Source: a virus | DNA: 28,699 nt | Strand: one strand, 5' to 3' | IMG/VR virus record: IMGVR_UViG_3300034103_001973 | Span: 1 to 28,699 of that record | Shown: piece by piece, positions 13,916-22,775 of the stretch | How positions within the stretch are numbered: position 1 is the first letter of the stretch | Layout: the number at the start of each line of letters is the position of its first letter | Program-made: the position numbers and the translations under genes | Notes under the pieces: generated by a model | Told to the model about the DNA's origin: nothing | Databases searched by the model: none | The model's input: the letters and a program-made list of their open reading frames with translations, nothing else

Positions 13916-14275
13916 ATGGCGCGAAGATTGACCCCCGAGGATTTGGCGTTGACGTCGGCGGAGAAACGTGCCGCGCAGGTGCAGGCCGAGGGCGGCGCCG
14001 GCAATCGAGCCATCGGCGGGACCATTGGAAGTCTCGCCGGGGCTGGTCTCGGGGCCCTTGGGTTCCTCGGTGGGCCTGCTCTCGGTGCAGCAACGCTCGG
14101 CCTTGGGTCATCCATCGGCGGGGCTCTCGGTGGCATGGCTGCTGATGCGTTGTCCGAAGACGAACTGATGTCGGCCGATGACACCCTCGCCGCGGGCGAG
14201 ATGGAACGTCAAAAGAAGCTCGCGCGCTACAAGCTGCGACAGGATGCGCTGAACGCGCTGATGAGCGAGGACTGA
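13916..14275 (+). CDS. Gly-rich hydrophobic protein preceding portal, 119 aa
   Basis: Not recognised. Residues 27-79 are a Gly/Ala-rich hydrophobic stretch (GGTIGSLAGAGLGALGFLGG and GLGSSIGGALGGMAADAL) like a glycine zipper, flanked by charged helices. Such a segment could insert into a membrane, so a small ejection or pilot protein is one possibility. It has a very strong ribosome binding site (AGGAGG) and is the first gene of the late plus-strand unit. It ends one base before the portal start. Confidence 0.6.
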   Translation: MARRLTPEDLALTSAEKRAAQVQAEGGAGNRAIGGTIGSLAGAGLGALGFLGGPALGAATLGLGSSIGGALGGMAADALSEDELMSADDTLAAGEMERQKKLARYKLRQDALNALMSED

Positions 14276-14276
14276 G

Positions 14277-16055
14277 ATGGCCGACCTCCCGCTGACGTCG
14301 TCGATTCTCGAAGATTTCATGAAGCACAAGCGCCAGGGGGAACGCATCGCGCTCCCCTATCGGCAGCTCGGTGAGCTGTGCGAGATGTTCGTCGGCGGGC
14401 GTCAATGGGGCGTCTACAGCGGGCAGCGTCGACAGGTGATGAAAGACGCTTGGTTCGACGACGAGAGCGTACCCCGTTCGTACATCAACGTGTGCCAAGG
14501 GCTCATGACGACGTTCGCGGCCCTGCTCAACAAGGACCGCCGCAGCGCTCTCGCAACGGCGTCGACACCCGACGACCCCGAGGACATCTACAACACCGAA
14601 ATCACGAACCGCGTCATCGACTACATCGCCCAGGAGCAGAAGACGGCGAGCAAAATTCATCAAGCCGTACAGTATGCTTTTCAGGATGGGACGGCCGGGG
14701 TCAAGGTGTGGCCGGACGAAGTGCGCGGTGAGGTGCGCTGGGCTCGTCTCACCATCCACGATTACTGGATTGACCCCGTCGAGGACTGGCACGATGCGAA
14801 GTGGGTCATCTTCGAGAACCACTACGGCGAGGATGAAGTCGCGGCGCTGTGGGAGGCCGGTGGTCTTTCCGGTGTCCCTCCCGAGGAGCAGGAGTACGTC
14901 AACGCGGCCGGTGAGACCGTTTGTGGCGTCGTCGGGTATGAGTACTGGGTGCGCCCGTCGAGGAAGTTTCCTGACGGCGTGTTCGCCGTCATCATCGGCA
15001 CCGAAGTGGTAGTGCGCAAGGCCTACCCGCTCATCATCAACACCGAGGGAGACCGCAAGGAATCGCTCCTGCCGTTGGCGCTGATGAAGGTCCGATTTCG
15101 GCGGGACAGTGCCTACGGCATCACGCCGCTCGCTGACGTCATCAACCTTCAGCGGCTGCTCAACGAAACGCATGCGCGGACCATCAAGGTGATGAGGCTC
15201 GTCACGAACCCACAGATTGCGATGCCGAAGACCCTCGCCGACAGCATCGACATCACGAGAACGAACACCATCGACTATGATCCGAAGATGGACGACGCAC
15301 GGTCCAAAATCTTCGCCGTTGAGCTGGGCGCGGTCGGCCTCGACCTGTACAAGCTGCGCGACGACGCCAAAGCCTTCATGTTCGAGGTGGTCGGCCTGAA
15401 CGAGGTGACGTCGGGCGGCGCGGCCCCGACGCTGAGCGGGCGAGCCATCGAGGCGTATTACGAGCTCGACAGCCAGAAGAACAGCGACGCGCTCAAGTCG
15501 CTCGAGGACATGGTCCTCGATGCGTGGCGCTTGTGTCTGGCCATCATTCAGCTGTACTACCCGACTCCTCGTGTGGCAGAAATCACGCGCATGGATGCCG
15601 CGGACATCTTCACGTTCGTCGGCGCCGACGTGCAGGGAAAAAACATCAGGCTCGAGTCAGCGAGCGAGCTCGAACGCCGCACCGACGTGCGCGTCGGGAA
15701 AGCTATCGAGAGCGCCCAGGCCGGAGTCGGTGGCGCCGAGGACGTCGCTGCAGCTCAGAAGACCGCACCGAACGCCGTGGCGAAGCAGGCTGCAGACCTC
15801 GCGGTGAAAACCTACCTCGCGGCGGGCGACGTCGACATCAACGTCAACGACTACAGCATTCCGGCTTTGCGTGAGAGCATCGCACGGGCGAAGTCGCGGG
15901 CCATCGCGCAGGGCCGGAAGTCCGACTTTGTTGATCTCGTGCTCCTCGAGAAGCTCATCACCGACCAAATCGAGGGGACCGAGCCCGACACGGGCGACGC
16001 GGCCCCGACGACGGCCGAAGACCAGCAACAACCAGCATCGCCCGAAGGGGCCTGA
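14277..16055 (+). CDS. Portal protein, 592 aa
   Basis: Dodecameric channel at one capsid vertex through which DNA is packaged and ejected. The N-terminal third (FMKHKRQGERIALPYRQLGE, QWGVYSGQRRQVMKDAW, VPRSYINVCQGLMTTFAALL) and the region WIDPVEDWHDAKWVIFE are typical of podovirus portals. So are the NLQRLLNETHARTIKVMRLV helix and the TSGGAAPTLSGRAIEAYYEL loop. The C-terminal part is helical and ends acidic and Gln/Pro-rich. Length is in the usual range for P22-like portals (500-725 aa). It lies at the start of the plus-strand unit, divergent from scaffold and capsid. Confidence 0.88.
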   Translation: MADLPLTSSILEDFMKHKRQGERIALPYRQLGELCEMFVGGRQWGVYSGQRRQVMKDAWFDDESVPRSYINVCQGLMTTFAALLNKDRRSALATASTPDDPEDIYNTEITNRVIDYIAQEQKTASKIHQAVQYAFQDGTAGVKVWPDEVRGEVRWARLTIHDYWIDPVEDWHDAKWVIFENHYGEDEVAALWEAGGLSGVPPEEQEYVNAAGETVCGVVGYEYWVRPSRKFPDGVFAVIIGTEVVVRKAYPLIINTEGDRKESLLPLALMKVRFRRDSAYGITPLADVINLQRLLNETHARTIKVMRLVTNPQIAMPKTLADSIDITRTNTIDYDPKMDDARSKIFAVELGAVGLDLYKLRDDAKAFMFEVVGLNEVTSGGAAPTLSGRAIEAYYELDSQKNSDALKSLEDMVLDAWRLCLAIIQLYYPTPRVAEITRMDAADIFTFVGADVQGKNIRLESASELERRTDVRVGKAIESAQAGVGGAEDVAAAQKTAPNAVAKQAADLAVKTYLAAGDVDINVNDYSIPALRESIARAKSRAIAQGRKSDFVDLVLLEKLITDQIEGTEPDTGDAAPTTAEDQQQPASPEGA

Positions 16056-16067
16056 AGGAGTATCACC

Positions 16068-16442
16068 ATGGCAACGTCTCTCGTCGAGCGCGCAGGGTTT
16101 GGGATTGTCATCAACGGACAAGCCGTCCACGACGGCAGCGCCGTCCTCGGTGTGACCCCGGTCAAAGTCACGCTCCCCGACGTCAACCTGAACGGTGGCA
16201 TCACCGGTTTCATCCGCATTCGCGTCGTCAACCCGAACGCCGCGGGCGTGATTCTCGCGACGGAAGCCATCGGCCGCGGCGCACCAGCCCCGACGTTTGA
16301 TGCGACCTTCAGCGCCGCAGGCGGGCGTCATGTGCTGCCGGGGCAAGTCGACGAATTCATTATCCCCTCGGTGTGCGATTTGTACATCGTCGCGAGCGCG
16401 GCGGCGTCTTCGTGGTCTGTGCACTCGATGCACGTTCACTGA
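16068..16442 (+). CDS. Small beta-rich virion protein candidate, 124 aa
   Basis: Not recognised. It is almost entirely beta-strand in character (FGIVINGQAVHDGSAVLGVT, TGFIRIRVVNPNAAGVIL, EFIIPSVCDLYIVASAAAS), without charged helices. That is usual for head-decoration or tail-sheath-like small sandwich proteins. The start has GAAGGAG upstream, 12 bases after the portal stop. Abundance and location cannot be judged from sequence. Confidence 0.6.
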   Translation: MATSLVERAGFGIVINGQAVHDGSAVLGVTPVKVTLPDVNLNGGITGFIRIRVVNPNAAGVILATEAIGRGAPAPTFDATFSAAGGRHVLPGQVDEFIIPSVCDLYIVASAAASSWSVHSMHVH

Positions 16443-16484
16443 GCCTAACGGCGTCAACCCCCATCAGCAGCCGGAGCCCATCAC

Positions 16485-17369
16485 ATGCCCATCCCTCGCC
16501 CTGACATCCGACGACCGACAGCCCCGCAAAACCTGCGACCGATGGACGACCTCGACGAGCTGGCTGCGTCGCGCGCGAAGGTCGAAACTGACATGGCGAA
16601 CCGCCCCCCTCCACCACGGGCGAGGAAGCCCATCGCTGACGTCGTCACCGAGCGCGATAGGCAACGCCAAAAAGCGTACGAAGATGAGCAGGCCGCGCAG
16701 GCCGCATCGGCGGGGCAGACCCAGGAGCCATACCAGGCCGAGGACGCCAACGCCGAGCGCGACAAGCGGGTGGAGGCGGAATATGACCGGCGAGAGCAGG
16801 CCGGGGACGAGCTCGACGAGCTCGCTCGCGAGCGACAAGCCGCCGAGGCGGAAATCGACGCGCAGAATGCACGGGCGGCGCTGAACCAGCGCTCTCGCGC
16901 GGGCCTCGGTGGTCTCGGGCTGTCCGGCGCTGCGTCGGCGGCCGAGGGTGACCTTGCGCGGCAACAGGCGCGGACCAAGGTTCTCACGATGCAGGAGTTC
17001 GACCAGGCTGCCGAGGATGCCAAGTTCACCGACCTCCAGCGGCAAGCGGCGCTCGCCGACCTCGAGGACGCATTCGACGCAGACATCAACGGCGACGGTC
17101 GCATCGGTGGATTCACCAATGCGAAGGGCGAAACCGAGGGCGGCACCGTGGCGCGGGCTGCCAACCAGTCTGATGCTGAATATGTCGCTGCACAATTGCA
17201 GGACAAGGCGTCGCAAGAGGCCAAGCGTTACCCGGATGCTGAGGTGCGTGAGACCTCAGTTTCTGAGGCGTACAACCAACACGGGCGACCCGTAGCAGGC
17301 GACGAGGTGTTCCTGTACTTCAAGGACTTCGACACTGGTGTGGTGTTCAAGGTCCGGCGGAAGGACTGA
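16485..17369 (+). CDS. Charged structural protein with a calcium-loop motif, 294 aa
   Basis: Not recognised. Residues 20-170 are Ala/Glu/Arg-rich and probably helical or disordered (ERDKRVEAEYDRREQAG, DELARERQAAEAEIDAQ). Near residues 200-207 is D-I-N-G-D-G-R-I, the consensus of an EF-hand or dockerin calcium loop (D200, N202, D204, G205, I207). It lacks the usual acidic residue at loop position 12. A globular C-terminal domain follows (GDEVFLYFKDFDTGVVFKV). It may be an internal or tail-associated virion protein. Confidence 0.6.
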   Translation: MPIPRPDIRRPTAPQNLRPMDDLDELAASRAKVETDMANRPPPPRARKPIADVVTERDRQRQKAYEDEQAAQAASAGQTQEPYQAEDANAERDKRVEAEYDRREQAGDELDELARERQAAEAEIDAQNARAALNQRSRAGLGGLGLSGAASAAEGDLARQQARTKVLTMQEFDQAAEDAKFTDLQRQAALADLEDAFDADINGDGRIGGFTNAKGETEGGTVARAANQSDAEYVAAQLQDKASQEAKRYPDAEVRETSVSEAYNQHGRPVAGDEVFLYFKDFDTGVVFKVRRKD

Positions 17370-17371
17370 CC

Positions 17372-17596
17372 ATGCGCATCAACCGCGCCACCATTCGCCG
17401 TCAGCTCGCCGGGGAGCCGCCCGAGGAGCTCGGGTCACCCGAGGCCCGGGGGGCCGCCCTCGAGGAGCTGGAGAACGGCGCGATTCCCGCGGGCCCGGGG
17501 CTTCCGCCGAACGAAGCACGAGCAATACAGGGCCGCTCGTCACCGCTCTCGCAGCAGGCTCGGACGGGGCGGGCAAGCCTGCTCGGTGACCGCTGA
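17372..17596 (+). CDS. Small unknown protein, 74 aa
   Basis: Not recognised. Gly/Pro/Ala-rich and probably poorly structured (EEELGSPEAR-like acidic centre, then a Gln/Arg/Ser end). AAGGACTGACC precedes ATG, two bases after the upstream stop. Its own stop shares a base with the next start (TGATG). The coupling supports translation. It may be a linker or capsid-associated peptide. Confidence 0.5.
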   Translation: MRINRATIRRQLAGEPPEELGSPEARGAALEELENGAIPAGPGLPPNEARAIQGRSSPLSQQARTGRASLLGDR

Positions 17597-18732
17597 TGGC
17601 GATGATGCGCGCCTTCGACGCAAACGCGACGCGCTCGGTCCGACGGGCGACCATCGTCTACAGCGTCGACGACATTCGCCGGAACATCACGCTGCGACTG
17701 AAGGACGGGTTGCCATGCGTCCTCGAGCTGGGCGGCGACATCCCCGTCACGGCGGGGTTCACCCTGCCCGGCGGGCTGACGTCCTTCTCGTTGGACGGCG
17801 CGCAACGCTTCAAGTTCATCGTTTCGGGCTCGCTGTCCTACCTGTTTCGAATCAACGGGGCAGAGCAAAGCAACGGATTCCCCGCGCTGTTCTCAAATTT
17901 GTCGGTTCTGCTGACGGCCGGGTCAACGCTGGCCGCAGTGTTTTTGGTGAATCAAATCCCGCTTGCGTCCATCACCGAGAAAAACACTTCGACGACCGTC
18001 CGCAATGTCCTCGTCGATGGGCTACAGGGTGGGCTGTGTAAGGTGGGAGCGCTCTTCGCGTTGCCACCAGTCACCGCGCTGTTTCAGTACGGGATTGTCA
18101 TCGCTGAAACTCTTCTGCTCACGGGCGTCTCAACGCTCATGCTTTGCGCTGATTCGTCGTCAAGGTGGATCAATAGCAGCGTGTCAAATGCCATGCTTGG
18201 CACGGCGTTCCAGTCGGTGACCAGCACCATCGCGAGCAGTCCAGGCGCATTCATCAACTGCAGGTTCGACAACTTCAATGGAAAGTTCTCGGTCAACACA
18301 ACTGGGTCACTCTCGAACACCTGGGTGAACATCAGCTCGTTCGCATCGCCAGCGACATTCGTCACCGACGGGTTCGCTCCGCAAACACTGATGCGCATTA
18401 GCGGACTGACGAAGACGCTGTTCCCCAACGACGTCGACCTCGACAACATCTCGGGCGGCGGTGGCGGTGGCGCAGCGCCGACGGCTGCGACCATCACCGT
18501 GCCGTTCGGACTGCAAGAGCAGACGGTGAGCGTCGTCGACGCTTTGGCCACGGTGTCGAGTAAGGTCATGGTGGTCTGGGGCAACACGGTGAACACCGAC
18601 GAGAACCAGCCATCGTCGAGCAACGTCACATTTTCCGCCGTCGCCGCGTCGGGTTCGATTTCGGTCACGGTCAGCGACAACGGCGCCGGACGGGTCGGCG
18701 GCGTGTATAAGATTCTCTACATCCTCGGGTGA
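17596..18732 (+). CDS. Tail spike/fibre-like protein, receptor-binding candidate, 378 aa
   Basis: N-terminal region (IVYSVDDIRRNITLRLKDG, CVLELGGDIPVTAGFTLPGG) resembles the first turns of a pectin-lyase-like parallel beta-helix. Irregular beta strands rich in Ser/Thr/Asn follow, with almost no Lys or Glu from residue 100 to 280. A hexaglycine (287-292) then joins a compact C-terminal domain that ends in VSDNGAGRVGGVYKILYILG. This layout fits a trimeric spike or fibre with a separate receptor-binding tip. It lies first in a run of five beta-rich tail proteins. No catalytic motif was recognised. Confidence 0.55.
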   Translation: MAMMRAFDANATRSVRRATIVYSVDDIRRNITLRLKDGLPCVLELGGDIPVTAGFTLPGGLTSFSLDGAQRFKFIVSGSLSYLFRINGAEQSNGFPALFSNLSVLLTAGSTLAAVFLVNQIPLASITEKNTSTTVRNVLVDGLQGGLCKVGALFALPPVTALFQYGIVIAETLLLTGVSTLMLCADSSSRWINSSVSNAMLGTAFQSVTSTIASSPGAFINCRFDNFNGKFSVNTTGSLSNTWVNISSFASPATFVTDGFAPQTLMRISGLTKTLFPNDVDLDNISGGGGGGAAPTAATITVPFGLQEQTVSVVDALATVSSKVMVVWGNTVNTDENQPSSSNVTFSAVAASGSISVTVSDNGAGRVGGVYKILYILG

Positions 18733-18735
18733 CTC

Positions 18736-19506
18736 ATGACGCAGCTTTTCGACATTCGCGGAAATCCTTTCAGGGGTGCGCTCGACGCAATCGTCGGCGA
18801 GACAATCACCGACACTCGGCCGCCGACAGTTTCGCTCGCGGCGCTGAACGCGACGACGCAGATAGACCTGAACGGCGCGTGTTCGGTGCTCCTCGACCTT
18901 CGAAGCGCTGCCTTCACCGGCACCGTCGTCTTTGAAACGACCGTCGACGGAACAAACTGGATCGCGATAACCGGACTCAGCGGCGTGACCCCGGTCGCCT
19001 CCGTCGTCGGCGCCGGTGTCGTCCTCTCGCTGGTTGACCTGAACGTCTCCGGAGCTCGCTCCTTTCGCGTTCGCGTCTCGGCCTACACATCGGGGACGCT
19101 GAACGTCTCGGGCCGCGCCACATTCGCGGAGTACTCTGTCATTACGCAGCCTGTGCCCGCGACGCTCGCCGTCACGGCGACGGCTGCCGTGAATACCGCC
19201 GTGACGTTGACGCTCCCCGCAGCGCCGTCGTTTTTCCACTACATCACCCGGATTCAGATCAAGCGCTTCTTCGTGACCGCAGGCCTTGCGGGTACGACGC
19301 CGACGCTTGTGACGACGACGAACATACCCGGCACCCCGGCCTTCTCGTTCGGCACATCTGGCGCCATCGGGACCACGCTCGAGGAGGTCATCTCGCCTGC
19401 ACTGCCTATCAGGTCGACGACGGTGAACACTGCGACAACCATCGTCTGCCCGGCGAGCACAGACACAATCTGGCGTGTCAACGTCATGTACGCGCTGGGG
19501 ATCTAA
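18736..19506 (+). CDS. Beta-sandwich tail/virion protein, 256 aa
   Basis: Two beta-rich halves. Residues 30-135 have the strand pattern of small phage sandwich domains (CSVLLDLRSAAFTGTVVFE, TTVDGTNWIAITGL, ARSFRVRVSAYTSGTLNVSG). Residues 140-256 form a second such unit ending IWRVNVMYALGI. The first half resembles domains found in many phage virion proteins that bind sugars or pack against neighbours. It starts three bases after the spike-like gene. The exact role is unknown. Confidence 0.6.
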   Translation: MTQLFDIRGNPFRGALDAIVGETITDTRPPTVSLAALNATTQIDLNGACSVLLDLRSAAFTGTVVFETTVDGTNWIAITGLSGVTPVASVVGAGVVLSLVDLNVSGARSFRVRVSAYTSGTLNVSGRATFAEYSVITQPVPATLAVTATAAVNTAVTLTLPAAPSFFHYITRIQIKRFFVTAGLAGTTPTLVTTTNIPGTPAFSFGTSGAIGTTLEEVISPALPIRSTTVNTATTIVCPASTDTIWRVNVMYALGI

Positions 19507-19507
19507 C

Positions 19508-19768
19508 ATGGCGCTCATCAATGCACCGACGCCGGGACGAATCGTCCACTACACCGACAGCGACGGGGCCGTGTGGCCTGCCGTTGTCGTCGTGGTGCGG
19601 GACCTCGATGACGTCGACCTCGCCGTCTACGTCTCTCGCAGCACAACCGACGTCATCGGGGCGCGCTATCAGGCTCATGGGGAGCGCGGCAGCTGGAGAT
19701 GGCCTCCCAAATCAGAAGCCCTGCTCGACGTCGACGACGCGACCGGGTTAGTGGTGGGGGCAGTATGA
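19508..19768 (+). CDS. Small conserved-looking phage protein, 86 aa
   Basis: The start MALINAPTPGRIV at 19508 follows the upstream stop by one base. The pattern PGRIVHYTDSDGAVWPAVVV, later AVYVSRS, and GSWRWPPK near the end recalls small proteins scattered through phage tail clusters, probably a single SH3-like barrel. The stop overlaps the next start as ATGA. Function unknown. Confidence 0.6.
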   Translation: MALINAPTPGRIVHYTDSDGAVWPAVVVVVRDLDDVDLAVYVSRSTTDVIGARYQAHGERGSWRWPPKSEALLDVDDATGLVVGAV

Positions 19769-21225
19769 GCACAATCAGCCTGAGAAGTTTTGAGCGGCAC
19801 AACATCATCGCCGAGTCAGGGCGGCTGTCGACGCGGCGGGGCTTCGTTGTCTCGCTGGCTGCGACGTCGCTGGGGCTCACGAATAACGTGTTTGTGGGCG
19901 GGTTTTCGGTTCTCGTCCCGTCGTCGTCGGAGACAGAGCACTACCTGTTTCTGCAGGACACCACCACCGGTGTCGTGACGATGATTGTCACCAACGAGGA
20001 GTGGATCGAGCGCTACAGGCTCGGGCTCGGGGTGCACCCATCGTCGCCGGTGTTCTCTCACGCCCTGGTGAACAACCAGCTGATGATAAACGCGCCATCG
20101 ATGTCGGGCCCGTTGTACGGACTGCCCGGCGGCGGGGTGATGCCGGCTGTTGCGACGGCGTCGGAGAACCCAGACACGACGGCCATCGATGTGCCATCGG
20201 GCCACATCTGTTCGTTCGGTGACCGGATGCCAGTCGCGCAGGGGTCGGTGGTCCTCTTCAACGACCCGGGCCTCGACCCTCGCACGTACACCGGGCAGAA
20301 TGTCATCGCCCTTCCGGCGACGATTCACGCCATCACTCAGGGCCCCGATGGTGCCCTGTGGATGCTGACCCCGGCCGGGGCCTACTCCATGGCTGCCGAC
20401 GCCCTCGGGCAGGGGCAGAGCGTCGCTGGATTCATCTCGCTCATCCCACAAGTGCTCACTTCTCGCCCTGGTGGTGCATGCTCGACGCCGTATGGGGTTG
20501 TCGCTCTGACCACCGACGGCGTTGCCGTGCTCAACGGTGGGAGCTCGCGAGAGCTCGCGTTCTCGACCTACCAGGGGCGGAGGAAGCTGACGCGCCCCAT
20601 CGACGTCCTCGATGTGCGCCAGTTCGGCCGGGTCTATCCAACGTCGTTCGGCGTCCTCGTCGGATTCGGGACTGACCGTGACTACGCCGTCGCCGTCGAC
20701 CTCGGGGAGGGGACGACGTCCTTCTGGTACACCGGCGCAGCGTCGACGCCGCTCAACGTCGTCGGTGTGCTGCGAACGCGCGACGGCGAGGACCTCGTCA
20801 TCGACCGAAGCGGTGTCTACGCCCTCCACACGAAGGGCCTGAGGGACTTCTCCGACAGTGCTGCAAACGATGTGTCCGGGGCGCTCTGTGGGCGAGTGCA
20901 GTCCGGCCCGCGGGACAACCCGCTCATCCGCCGCGTGACCCTCTCGGCCGCGAACGGCGGGGCACCTGTGAGCGTCTGCGGCAACGGGGTGGTCGACACC
21001 GGCAAGAGCACGACGGTGAACGGCGACACCGTCATCGGCACAGACCTATGGGGAACGCCAAACTGGGCATCCCTCACAGCTCGCAGTGTGCGAGGGTCGC
21101 TCAACGTGCGCGCGACCGAGCTCGACCTCGAAGTTACGATGGGTGGGATGGGTCGCATCCTCCTCGAGTCGGTCGACATCGAGGCGGGCGGGACCTGGAC
21201 CAACAAAAAGGAGACGCAGACCTGA
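19765..21225 (+). CDS. Tail hub / DNA-stabilisation candidate (beta-propeller-like), 486 aa
   Basis: Long beta-rich protein starting MSTISLRSFERHN at 19765, overlapping the upstream stop as ATGA. Repeated blade-like segments follow: SHALVNNQLMINAPSMSGPL, HAITQGPDGALWMLTPAGAY, TPYGVVALTTDGVAVLNGGS and VVGVLRTRDGEDLVIDRSGV. They suggest a propeller of about 40-50-residue blades. Length and fold type match P22 gp10-like proteins, which seal the tail after packaging. The C-terminal region (about 390-486) is a separate beta sandwich. Assignment is from repeat pattern and length, not a diagnostic motif. Confidence 0.5.
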   Translation: MSTISLRSFERHNIIAESGRLSTRRGFVVSLAATSLGLTNNVFVGGFSVLVPSSSETEHYLFLQDTTTGVVTMIVTNEEWIERYRLGLGVHPSSPVFSHALVNNQLMINAPSMSGPLYGLPGGGVMPAVATASENPDTTAIDVPSGHICSFGDRMPVAQGSVVLFNDPGLDPRTYTGQNVIALPATIHAITQGPDGALWMLTPAGAYSMAADALGQGQSVAGFISLIPQVLTSRPGGACSTPYGVVALTTDGVAVLNGGSSRELAFSTYQGRRKLTRPIDVLDVRQFGRVYPTSFGVLVGFGTDRDYAVAVDLGEGTTSFWYTGAASTPLNVVGVLRTRDGEDLVIDRSGVYALHTKGLRDFSDSAANDVSGALCGRVQSGPRDNPLIRRVTLSAANGGAPVSVCGNGVVDTGKSTTVNGDTVIGTDLWGTPNWASLTARSVRGSLNVRATELDLEVTMGGMGRILLESVDIEAGGTWTNKKETQT

Positions 21226-21749
21226 TGCCCATCACAAACGGCTCAACCATCCTCGCGGCCGACCTCAACGCGCTCACGACGACCTCGCTGGGGCTCATTC
21301 AGGCCGACAACGCGCGGCTGCCCGGCTATGCGCCCATCGTCTTCACGTTTCAGGGGCTGGTTGCGTCGGCGCCGGCAGCACAGCGGCGGGCCCGGTTCGT
21401 GGCTCCGGTCAACCTCCTCGTCGACACGCTGGCGGTCATGACGACGCCGGCCAACAGCGCGGCGGCAACCATCACCGCCACCGTTTCGGCGGGTGGGATT
21501 CTCGATGACTGGTCGATGACCCGAACCGGAACGCTCGACACCATCGGCAAAAAGCAAACGCGGTTGCTCTATGATGGGACGATGAATGCCAAGCCGGGGC
21601 TGAATCAGGCGACGACGTCGCGCGTGGTTCGGCTCCTTCCGAAGGGGTCCATCGTTGACGTCGAGGTCGAGACGACCAACACCTTGACGACGATGGTGGC
21701 AACCATTGTCATTTGCTCTCGCTGCTATCTCGCCCGGGGTGTCGCGTGA
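21225..21749 (+). CDS. Tail protein with jelly-roll-like domain, 174 aa
   Basis: The start MPITNGSTILAADLNAL shares one base with the previous stop (TGATG). A short N-terminal piece (GSTILAADLN) matches the start of the next protein (GDALSPTDLN). A beta-sandwich domain of about 125 residues follows, ending MVATIVICSR. This domain looks related to both halves of the next gene, suggesting duplication. Probably a minor tail or fibre protein. Confidence 0.6.
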   Translation: MPITNGSTILAADLNALTTTSLGLIQADNARLPGYAPIVFTFQGLVASAPAAQRRARFVAPVNLLVDTLAVMTTPANSAAATITATVSAGGILDDWSMTRTGTLDTIGKKQTRLLYDGTMNAKPGLNQATTSRVVRLLPKGSIVDVEVETTNTLTTMVATIVICSRCYLARGVA

Positions 21750-22771
21750 AGGTCATCAGCTCACAGCAAGCAGTCCGGTTCACGACGGGCGACGCACTCT
21801 CACCCACAGACCTCAATGACGTCTTCCTTTACGCCAAGGACGCTCTGGCCGACGTTTCTGAAAAGCGGTTCGCGACGGCCGCCATCCTGTTTTCGTTCGT
21901 GAGGGAGCTCGGGGCCGGGATCAACAACACCATGGCCATCGGCGTGAGAACCCAGCGGTTCACCTGTCCCGTCGCATGCACTGTTGTTCGCGCCTTCCTC
22001 GACGGCAACGTCACTGCAGCTTCAGACATGACCATCACACTTCAGCGCGCTGTCACCGCCGTCGTTCCGACGGGGGCGACGACGCCATACCTGAACGTGG
22101 CGGCCGGTGCGACAACAGCCGCCGACGTCAGCGACACCAACACGCAAAGCGTGTCGCTCGAGGCTGGGGTCAGCTATGACCTCATCATCGGGGGCCCGTC
22201 CTTCACAACTGAGCGATGCAACGTCGTCCTGCACATTCAAGTTGATCGATGGCGGGCGGGCGGCCTCCTGAATGTGCCTGATTTCGCATTTGCGGACTTC
22301 ACCGACGGGCTCGCTGATGCGGCGCTGGTTGGCCCTGCGACGGGCGGGGCGCAGTTCAATCTCGCCGCAGCCGCTGCAGGCCTCGCCGCAGGCCGTGGCA
22401 TGTCGCCGACCATGGTCACGTTTACCAGATTCGATAACACAGCGGTACCGGCCGACCTGCTGTGCGTGTTGCCTGTGCCTGCGGCCGCGCGGTGCGCGTC
22501 TCGCATCGTGCGCGCTTATCTCACGTCGTCGGCGTCGTCGCTGGCCGGACTGATTGTCACGGCGGTCTTGAAAAACGCGGCAGGCACAACAATCGCAACG
22601 CTGACGAACAATCACACGACGGACCTCATCATGACTTCCGACAGTGGTGCGCTGGCCGTGACCCTCAATGGCGGGGTGGAGCTCGTCGCCGAAGACTTCA
22701 CAGTGCAATTCTCAGCATCTTCAGCGACCAAAGCCGACCGCGCATCGCTTCTTCTCTGGTTTGAATGGTGA
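21746..22771 (+). CDS. Tail protein with two jelly-roll-like domains, 341 aa
   Basis: GTG start at 21746, overlapping the upstream stop as GTGA. An upstream ATG in the same frame would run into the previous gene and adds only low-complexity residues. The N-terminus (GDALSPTDLNDVFLYAKDAL) parallels the preceding protein. Domain one (about 35-170) and domain two (about 205-341) share a strand plan: CTVVRAFLDGNVTAASDMTI versus ASRIVRAYLTSSASSLAGLI. Each ends in a closing strand (NVVLHIQVDRW; RASLLLWFEW). This fits a tail fibre or appendage built from repeated sandwich modules. Confidence 0.6.
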   Translation: MKVISSQQAVRFTTGDALSPTDLNDVFLYAKDALADVSEKRFATAAILFSFVRELGAGINNTMAIGVRTQRFTCPVACTVVRAFLDGNVTAASDMTITLQRAVTAVVPTGATTPYLNVAAGATTAADVSDTNTQSVSLEAGVSYDLIIGGPSFTTERCNVVLHIQVDRWRAGGLLNVPDFAFADFTDGLADAALVGPATGGAQFNLAAAAAGLAAGRGMSPTMVTFTRFDNTAVPADLLCVLPVPAAARCASRIVRAYLTSSASSLAGLIVTAVLKNAAGTTIATLTNNHTTDLIMTSDSGALAVTLNGGVELVAEDFTVQFSASSATKADRASLLLWFEW

Positions 22772-22775
22772 AGGC

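Noticed and set aside
13854-15173. 439-codon minus-strand frame opposite the portal
   Set aside because: It overlaps the clear portal and Gly-rich genes and has a shadow-frame composition.
18307-19521. 404-codon minus-strand frame opposite tail genes
   Set aside because: Arg/Asp/His-rich shadow of coupled plus-strand genes with beta-protein composition.
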